In this document: positions 56,131 to 64,000 of the stretch, in pieces
Layout of the letters: each line of letters starts with the position of its first letter
Numbering within the stretch: position 1 is the first letter of the stretch
Assembly (NCBI GenBank): GCA_031769625.1
Contig: JAUIMM010000126.1
Span: forward strand, 9,058,501 to 9,122,500
DNA: 64,000 nucleotides
Reading direction: 5' to 3'
Source of the DNA: Taudactylus pleione
Taxonomy: Eukaryota > Chordata > Amphibia > Anura > Myobatrachidae
Made by a program: the position numbers and the translations under genes
The notes under the pieces: generated by a model
What the model saw: the letters and a program-made list of their open reading frames with translations, nothing else
Told to the model about the DNA's origin: nothing
Database searches by the model: none

Positions 56131-56586
56131 AGAACAGCCCGGCACTCGCCAAAATGTAGTAATAAAGCACTTGGGTGCCTCCTGTGTATACAAGAAATGC
56201 AGCCTAATGGTGCGTAAACACTAGATGAGATGCTCCCTGAGCGATATCGTCTAGTGTGTCCCCAGCAGGGTTTGCTCAGTCGTTCATGACATTGAGCACA
56301 CCCGCTGAACGATATCATTAACGATATCGTTCAGCACCGGGCTCTCTCCCCCATTCCAGAACAGCCCGGCACTCGCCAAATTGTAGTAATAAAGCACTTG
56401 GGTGCCTCCTGTGTTTACAAGAAATGCAGCTTAATGGTGCGTAAACACTAGATGATATGCTCCCTGAGCGATATCATCTAGTGTGTCCCCGGCAGGGTTT
56501 GCTCAATGTCGTTCATGACATTGAGCACACCCGCTGAACGATGATATTATCAATATCTTTCAGCGCCGGGCTCTCTCCCCCATTCC
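56131..56586. repeat. 227-bp tandem duplication
   Basis: Two consecutive copies (56131-56357, 56358-56586), both starting AGAACAGCCCGGCACTCGCC and ending GCTCTCTCCCCCATTCC. They differ by scattered substitutions and small indels, for example around 56316-56330 against 56540-56560. Confidence 0.9.
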
Positions 56587-56790
56587 ATAACATGCAGCAA
56601 CCTGACGACATCGTCAGGTTGGCCTGCATGTTAACCCGATGAACGATGATGACGAACGACCCGCGGGAATGCGCGTCGTCATTATCGTTCTGGTGTGAAA
56701 ACTGGACGATAAAGTGGACGACTGAACGATAACGACATCGTTATCGTTCAGTTGTCCACTTCAATCGCCCAGTGTGTACGCACCATTATA
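56202..56790. mobile_element. MITE with AATGGTGCGTACAC ends, partly duplicated
   Basis: Left end AATGGTGCGTAAACACTAGA, right end complementary to AATGGTGCGTACACACTGGG. The interior is rich in palindromes such as GAACGATAACG and CGTTATCGTTC. The left part is repeated by the tandem duplication at 56131-56586. Related to 60408-60675. Confidence 0.65.
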
Positions 56791-57910
56791 ATGAACAGCG
56801 GCACTCCGAGATTTTGCAAAGTCAAAAATGTATTTAGAACATGGTCAAGAAAAGGCTAGATTATATATATTATATATATACATATATACACAACTTAGGT
56901 AAGTAGAACAAAGGGGCTGTTTCTCATCTTTTAGTTAAAGGAGAGCTCCAGGCAACAAAATAATTTTAAACCATAAGCACCTTCCAATTTGTTTGAACTG
57001 AAATCAGCCTCGTAGCTTAATGAAATACCGATTCCCACTGCCACTTCCAGTGGACACAGATACAGTATGTAGAGCGTTATGAGTGAAAGCAGCCTAGTTC
57101 TGACAAACATGAATGGTGCTATTTTATCACAAATTCTCCAAGCTGCTTTATATAGAGATTTGTCCTTTGGAGTTGCAAGCAAGGCTGAGTATCTAAATTT
57201 ATTACAAATGGCTATATAATGCATAGAAATATGAGCCAAGAGGCACTGAGAGGAGGGGGAAGAGGGTACTAATTACACTGTTGGAGGGCTGGGTAGTAAT
57301 TTTCCCGGGGGGGGGGGGGGGGGGGGAAGGTTGAGTGGCCATGCCTCCCAGATTTGGCGACGCCCCCTTCACTACCCAGGCCCTGTGGCTGTCTCAGTGG
57401 CCCTGTGTGAGCCAGGTGCTATGTATGACAATGGTGTGAAAACAGCACTAGGTTAGTTTAGATTTACTTGTACCCAGGAGAAGGTACATTTGTTTTCGGC
57501 TACAGGCAAGTAGGTGCATTGGATATGCCAACAAAACAATATTTGGTATTGCGCTGTACAGCATCAGTCTTTATACAACATAACAACTACTGACAAATGT
57601 TTGGTAATGCAGCATCATGGCCATATTGCTAAATATACATAGGAACTGATGCAGAGTTGGATATATTCTAGTTTACGTTAATTTGCACGGCGCATGCTCA
57701 GAAAATAACTGCACGCATCAGGACCATAGTTCATGGTTCTCATACATTTTAATGTAAGAAAAAAATGGCAAGGTCATGCATTAGCCTGTGTAATTCTATA
57801 ATCCTTCATTATATTCAACTCTCCAGGCTGTGTATGTATGTTTTCCCTCATGTTCTGTTCTTGGTATTGTGACTAGGCAAAATTCCACAAATAAAAATGC
57901 TTTAAACACA
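56791..57910. other. No gene seen; TA runs and a G20 run
   Basis: TA-rich stretch at 56862-56892 and a run of about 20 G at 57307-57326. No coding region. Confidence 0.5.
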
Positions 57911-57913
57911 TAT

Positions 57914-58210
57914 GGGGGAATTCAATTGTTTTATCGCACCCGTAGTTCCCGTCTAGAGAGATGGGAGACATTCAATAGTTTGCGTGATGGCCGTGTTCTT
58001 GCACCCAAAATGCACTAGTTTAACTGTGTAAAGTGGCTTTTCCTGTGCAAAGTGCCAGTTAAGGTGCCCAAAAGCCCTACATTGGGAGGATTTCCTCTTG
58101 CACCTTAGGAGGCCGTGAGCAGAAATCAGCTATAAGTAATGGGCGCCCAAAAATACTTGAATAGCTCATATAACTTTAGACGGGAGCAAGAAAACAATTG
58201 AATTTCCCCC
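57914..58210. mobile_element. MITE with GGGGGAATTCAATTG ends
   Basis: Left end GGGGGAATTCAATTGTTTT, right end complementary to GGGGGAAATTCAATTGTTTT. Flanks are TAT and ATA. Confidence 0.75.
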
Positions 58211-58375
58211 ATAAAAGAGAAGCATCTGCCATCATTAGACATTTTAATTTTAATATACACCCGCAGCCCCCAGTCACTATAAGAAGAACTGCTGAATATA
58301 GTAACGAGAGGAGTATCAGTATCAGAGTGGCGAAAAATTATGTAAAATTAATGGAGTTCCATGTAAGAGATTCAG

Positions 58376-58790
58376 TTACACCTCTTTCACGTCGCAAAAG
58401 TCGGGTCACACCCGGGAATTGTACACACGTCCATCCCGGGTGCGACCCGTCTGAGACCCCTTTCAGACTGGCGGCCCAACCCAGCAATAATGCCGGGTGG
58501 ATGACATCACCGTCATCACTGCTGAGCCGGCACTTGGAGATGAGATCATCTTTAAGTGCCAGCTCTCCCTATGCAGTGAACGGAACCTGGGTCGCTTCGA
58601 CCCGGGTTACCCATTCACACTGCACCACAAGCCAGGTTGAACTCGTGTTCAACCCTGCTCGTTACCAGAGTTGAAATGCCGGGTCACTTGACCCGGATTA
58701 TTTCAACTGGGCCCTTTCACACTGCACAGTAACCCGGGCTGCTGCGCGTTCAACATGCAATAACCCGGGTTATTTGCTGGCAGCGTGGTA
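58376..58790. repeat. CCCGGGT-rich repeat
   Basis: Palindromic CCCGGGT motifs recur (58430, 58600, 58760 region) with CTTTCACACTGC-type segments. Probably a MITE with several internal hairpins; boundaries uncertain. Confidence 0.55.
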
Positions 58791-60017
58791 ATATTCTGCC
58801 CAATACAATACACACTGGGACACTGAAATACCAAAACATTGTGATGTGTAATAAACAATCTTACTTGTGAAATATATAACTGCACATATTAATAGGTAGA
58901 AAAACTACTTAAAACCTCAGAGCACCAAGGGGAGCCTGTAAATGAACAGCTGAACTTATTTAACCATTAATGAATGCAGGAGATATCAGCGGTATCTCTG
59001 GACTTCGGCAATCTAATGCTGCAGACCATTTGTTATCAATGGGTACTGTGGTCTGGCCCTATTTACCAGGTCCCAAAGAGTTTAACCATTGTAGCCTGTA
59101 GTTAAGGTATCACTGGAGAGGGTTCTTCCAATCCCTCACTGGTACCTGTGAGAATCTAGGAAGTAAAGTAATACGCTGAAAAACTTCACAATGAGGAAAG
59201 TGCTTCGCCGGGACAGCTTTTTTTAAGAATAGCACTTCCACCAATCAAGCATGTTCATAAAATCAAAGCTAAACAATGCAAAATGGGGAAACCCCTGATA
59301 AATAATAATTAGGCCCCTGAGCAATAAAATGCATCAGCGACAGCAGTAGCATATCATCGCCACTTACCAGGAAAGGGCTTTAATTGGCTGCTGGGTGAGC
59401 TTTGCAGCAACATCACTTACTGCGCACCAACTGCACAGCACTGCAGGGATAAAACCTGCCATTCCACTGAAGTTTTAGGTGCTTTACACTGGGTGTCCGT
59501 GTCTGCTGTAACTGGTTTCTATCCAGACATATCTGGGTATAACCACAGAACCCCAAAACATAAAGAGTTGTTTTTTATTAAAACAGAAATACAGAAGATC
59601 GAATGCTGTACAGAAAGTGGCCCTATCCTAAGTCAAAGCTGTTATTAGCTGTGCCGTATACATTTTGATACAGTTTATTAGTTTGAAGCTCTGTCCCTTT
59701 CAGAAACAGAAAACCAGTCACAAAGATTTAATACCATGGTGTTACCAGTGCTAGATGTAATTGACCCATGCTGAAATGTTTATGTTAGTTACAGTAACCA
59801 ATACACAATGGGGGAGTATAGCAAAAGCTAATGAAACATGAATTATGAAATAACCTTCAAAATTAGGCATGTTAAGTCAGCATATAATATATAACAGTAT
59901 ATAAGAGGAATTATATAATGAATACTGCTTCAATAAGTTTGAAAAAGAAAATCAGGGCAGTTAGCCAGTCCTCACCTTTCCTCCTTCTGAAGTTCAAAAG
60001 AAGAATAACAGTCATAT
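58791..60017. other. No gene seen
   Basis: AT-rich, no supported feature. Confidence 0.4.
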
Positions 60018-60350
60018 ATGAATTGGGTCCGGAACCCCGACGCTCAGGATCCGATGGTCATAATCCCGACACCAGCATCCCAACAGGGTTAGGATACCAA
60101 CACCTGTCGGTAAGTATCCTAACCTACTCCTAAACCTAACCCTCCTTCCCCGCAGCCTAAAGCCCCTTCCCCCTGCAGCCTAACCATAACCCTCCCCATA
60201 TTGCCTAACCCTAACCCTCCCTCTAGTGCCTAATCCTCCCCCAAACCCCAATACTTAGATTCTGGATGCTGGCGCTGGGATTATCACTGGTGTTGGGATT
60301 CCGGTGCCGGCATTCTGAGGGCCAGCATCCCGACCGCCGCAATATAAACT
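60018..60350. repeat. Relative of the 41862-42340 repeat
   Basis: GGTCCGGAACCCCGACGCTC, a CCTAACCCTAACCCTCC-rich core, and TTCCGGTGCCGGCATTCTGA. Ends are roughly inverse of each other. Confidence 0.6.
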
Positions 60351-60407
60351 ACATTCCTCATATGTTGCTATCCCTGCTAACCCTACACTTCCCTAGTTAA
60401 ACTTATG

Positions 60408-60675
60408 GAGGGTACACATGGTCAGATTTTCTGGAAGATATGAACGATAACGATTGTAAAAATCGTTAATCGTTCATATCGTTGACATGTTTGGCATGCA
60501 TCGATGAACGATGCGCGTGCCCGCATGTCAGATAACGATATCTGATATCGACTGTGTTTGCACTCATATTTGGACGATATCATTAATTTTAATACGGTCA
60601 GAAATCGTTCATGAAATAGTTGGTAAAATCGTTTAAATTGTTCATCTAGCAAGTCTGACCAGGTGTATGCACCAT
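60408..60675. mobile_element. Palindrome-rich MITE
   Basis: Left GGAGGGTACACATGGTCAGA, right complementary to AATGGTGCATACACCTGGTC. The interior contains ATGAACGATAACGATTG and complementary CGTTAATCGTTCAT motifs. Related to 56202-56790. Confidence 0.6.
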
Positions 60676-60713
60676 TAGAACTCAGTAATCTGAGTTCTAC
60701 ACTGCAGTTCTAT

Positions 60714-61036
60714 GGGCGGAATTTAATTGATTACGCGGTCCGGATCTCCCGTCTAAAGTACCAGGAGATCGCGGGCCGCTATTCAATTGATGCCGTTTTT
60801 CGCGCTGATCGCGCCCATAGAGGTCAGGTTTAGCAGCGTAAAGCAGCTAAACCCGACCAAAGTGCTGGGCGCGACCTCGAAAAGTGATGCTTGGGCGCCC
60901 AAACAGGTCACTTTTCAGCTCTCATCCCCCTGGGGCTGCGAGCTGAAATGGAGCGCTAGCAGCTGATCGCGCCCGACACGAGCAAGAATTGTATAGCTCC
61001 GTCGGTCACGATAGGGGAATCAATTGAATTCCACCC
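60714..61036. mobile_element. MITE with GGGNGGAATTNAATTGATT ends
   Basis: Left end GGGCGGAATTTAATTGATT, right end complementary to GGGTGGAATTCAATTGATT, exact target duplication TAT (60711-60713, 61037-61039). 323 bp, non-coding. Confidence 0.85.
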
Positions 61037-61629
61037 TATATGTGCAAAAGTGAGACTGTACTAGAAGACCAGCATGCACAGAACAGATCTTGTGCATGTG
61101 CCGATTTTCTAACATCGGAGTAGTACACAAACCATGGGATTTGCACACTACTCTGAGGGCCTGAGATGGATGCAGTTAGCATCGCTGCTGCGTCCAAAGA
61201 CGGAGCAGCGATGCTAACATATGCTAATGTAGTAGGAGGCATCTGAGAATAAAATACACCTCCTGACAGCATTGTAGATCCGAGTGCTGTGTTTTAGCAG
61301 ATCATCTGCGAGACCATTGGCCATCTGAGAAACCCTGAGGTTACTCAGATTGGCCCTTGCAGCTCCGTAGCATGGGTTAGGAATTCTGCATCGGAAGAAG
61401 CAGACTCTGGCCTCAGTATTACCAGAAAACGCGGGCGGCACTCTCCCATTTTCCAGAACAGAAGTCGGCACTGCCCCTAACTACTACAGCCTGGAAATCA
61501 GGCTGCGGCTCAGGTGGCACTGCGAGCAATGATGCAAGACCCGTTCAGCACATGTGCCCAACCATCGGAGATGTACGCAAACCATTCGGTTTGTGTACAT
61601 CACTAAAAGAGGCCCTGTATCAGGCCCTA
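61037..61629. mobile_element. Harbinger-type MITE, left end lost
   Basis: The right end TGTATCAGGCCC is the family terminus, followed by TAT. The interior matches MITE H (37818) over TTACTCAGATTGGCCCTTGC. It has long inverted segments, for example CATCGGAGTAGTACACAAAC against a complementary-like stretch near 61575-61610. Confidence 0.6.
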
Positions 61630-62433
61630 TATGTTTTAAATGTCCATAGAACATGTTCTATATAAATTCTCCATGCTTTCATCCCAAAGTTTAGTAAGTT
61701 AGCAATATCATTCAGTACCTAGAAAGATACTTTTAAGGGAGAAAAAATAATACATCTATAGGTGGAAGTTTAAAAAGAACACTTTATTTATATGAATGGG
61801 TAATGTTTTCCATAAGAGCTAGCGTGCTTTTCTATGTAAAAATAGTGGGTGCCCTGTAGATCAGAGGTCCACAACCTGATTCTAGAGACCCTTTATGGTA
61901 TCCCAGTATATGTGTTTAGGGTCTCCTGTTTGTCAGATAGGCAATACAATTATATACAGCCACTTATAGGGCCCCAAAACAAAGCCACTCTGCTTGCCAT
62001 CACAGAATTTACCCTCTGACACCTACATCACCCACTTATAATAGTCCGACTGATGTAGTAGCTTCTGCAGAGCTGTAATGTACAGTGAAAACAAAGCTGT
62101 TTCCGGGAAAACAGAGGTTTACTGTTAACCCCTTTTTGATGGTAGTTGTAAACTACTGTAACTTTATATATTATAGCTTTGGTGTACTATTTCAGGAAAG
62201 TGTATGACACTGAATACAGAAGTGACAGGGCCATATATTTTAATGGTAAAAGTAAGCTGTGAATCCTAGAAAAACCGATCAATACTACAACATATAAAAA
62301 TTACATTTTCTTCAGGCAACAAGCAAAGTAGATACTTACCAAAACAGTCATAGACTCAAGTGTAGAAGTATAACCATATTTCCATTAAGTGTACCTGTTA
62401 CCTTTACAAAGTGGAGGCAGTGATTTTCTTGGC
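61630..62433. other. No gene seen
   Basis: AT-rich. CAGAGGTCCACAACCTGATT at 61863 resembles a hAT end, without a partner. Confidence 0.4.
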
Positions 62434-62436
62434 TAA

Positions 62437-62917
62437 GGGCCTGATTCAGAGGGGATCGCAGTTGTAATCGCACGTAATGAAACTGCGAAAATATGCTAAA
62501 GTCTGCCACCGCTCATCCTGCATAGAGACGCCCACTACTGCTGTCTCACATGCGTAATACATGGCAGTCCTGCGTATACATCGGTACCATCAAAGCACAT
62601 CGGCCCCTCACGCACAATTACAGCAGCTCCGACCCGTCTCAGAAATTGCAAGTCTCGTCACACGCAGTGAGTACTCCGTTTGAACGCCATCCATGCAATG
62701 GCGTTCAAACTGACAGACATGCCTGCGTTTCTGCAACCACTCCCCAGTCACCACCTCCAAATGCTCACGGCTTGTCACTCACTCTGCAATGGATTTCTGT
62801 CTGCATGAGTAATCGCAGAACGATCGCCGCACACATGCAGTGAATACGCAGTACGCAACAATCGGCAGATCTGCATACGCAGTTGCAATTGATTGTGATC
62901 CATCCTGAATCAGGCCC
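62437..62917. mobile_element. Harbinger-type MITE I, 481 bp
   Basis: Ends GGGCCTGATTCAGAG and CCTGAATCAGGCCC with exact target duplication TAA (62434-62436, 62918-62920). The interior has imperfect inverse pairing such as TTTGAACGCCATCCATGCAA with TGGCGTTCAAAC. Non-coding. Confidence 0.88.
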
Positions 62918-62920
62918 TAA

Positions 62921-63378
62921 ATCAATACTTATGAAAAGGCAGCATCAGGCACTTGGTGCCTCAAAGAATTAACCGGCTTACATTGAATTGATAGGATGAA
63001 TTATAATTACTAAGATTACAGTTTATCTTTTCCAAATCTATGACTTTCAACATCTAATAATCGCTACAAATTTCAGTAACTCAGGGAATTGAATAGTGCT
63101 ATGCACTAAAAGTTGTGAAATACCCCCCTTTGGTAGAGAGCTGAACAATTTGGGGATGGGCAGCAGCAGTTTACAGGTAACAGCAGAGGCCACAGACCCA
63201 CCTTTGGACTGCAGTGGAGGAGGGCACAACTGGAATGGTGGTAGTGGCCCCTGAGGGAATTTCTTCGAACTTAAAGGTCATTGAAAATGTTCAACTATGT
63301 AATAAACAGGTTTTTATTTGCAGGTTATTTTAGCTGCTATTGTAGTGATTAATCCTGGTATGGAGAATGCGTTCACCT

Positions 63379-63432
<54 letters not shown>

Positions 63433-64000
63433 AAGTTGTATAGAAAACATGAACTCAAGCAAATATTATAACACTACAAAAACTTTTCTGAGTGAACTTT
63501 CATGATTTGCACTTGGTCTCTCCCTGTCCCATGACAGAATAGACAATGCAGACAACTCTTATACAATATGTAAGCAATAATAAGTTTCTTCATCCCAAAT
63601 AACACTGCATTCAGCACTGCTAAGCACATTATCTGCTTGTCCTCCCTGCAGACACAGCTCTCCACCCTACAGATGTCCTCTGCACAGTGTGTTAGTACAT
63701 AGTGACCCTTCGCTCCACAGCCCATCTGGAGAATGGCAAGATTTCTACACTGCCATTAGCAGCAGGCTGCAGCCCCCAGCAATAAGTCCCCTGTGCCTCT
63801 GACACCTGGATATCCCACATACACGTGGATATGATGCAGTCCTCAGATCTTACATCTGGGCTTATCTCACATGTGCTATTTCCTTAAAGTTGGTTACACG
63901 TGGATATTACCAGGAAATAAGACAAGTGGAACTGATACACTTCTGGGGCCGCATAGGTCGGCCCTATAACATAACCTTCAAATGAGTCGCATATCAAGTT
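62921..64000. other. No gene seen; (AT)n at 63381-63427
   Basis: AT-rich with one AT microsatellite of about 23 units. The minus-strand open frame at 63474-63725 has no recognisable domain. Confidence 0.45.

Noticed and set aside
63474..63725. 83-codon minus-strand Cys-rich ORF as a possible exon
   Set aside because: No recognised domain, no ATG-supported gene context and no convincing splice sites.

Overview
The window is vertebrate nuclear DNA that is almost entirely transposable elements. It holds one recognisable host exon. The mix of DIRS elements with inverted termini, Penelope-like elements, an L1-type LINE, Harbinger, hAT and Tc1/mariner transposons, and many multi-hairpin MITEs fits an amphibian, most likely a frog. 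That assignment is an inference from element content; no species is claimed.

Host gene: the first coding exon of MOB3B (MOB kinase activator 3B) lies on the minus strand. Codons run 37513 to 37096, and the exon extends to an acceptor at 37627-37628. I did not find the later exons, so most of the window is probably MOB3B intron or flank.

Layout. 1-3504: right part of a Harbinger transposon with divergent HARBI1-type transposase and Myb-like genes. 4384-7185: MITEs and a broken Tc1 element that carries a hAT insertion. 8608-9334: a hAT MITE split by a Harbinger MITE. About 10.49-12.89 kb: a decayed Penelope-like element with a 5S-rRNA-like segment and a hammerhead-like remnant. 16850-25790: a foldback element with a DIRS retrotransposon at its centre, itself hit by a Harbinger MITE just before the reverse-transcriptase YLDD motif. 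25976-28722: four Harbinger-type MITEs in a row. 30162-30417: a near-perfect hAT palindrome. 31.3-32.7 kb: L1 remains. 37.1-37.6 kb: MOB3B. 38.85-39.59 kb: a second Penelope fragment. 43.5-44.2 kb: a second Tc1 family. 45203-51090: a nearly intact DIRS element inserted into another repeat and also carrying a Harbinger MITE. 51.38-52.33 kb: a degenerate minisatellite. The rest is MITEs, microsatellites and AT-rich DNA without visible genes.

The most coherent system is the Harbinger family. The coding element at the left edge has a terminus resembling those of five ~0.55 kb multi-hairpin MITEs (8.7, 21.0, 26.9, 28.2 and 49.6 kb), and three further MITEs share the outer terminus. Most are flanked by 3-bp duplications, so the window shows a possible transposition source together with its apparent non-autonomous dependents.
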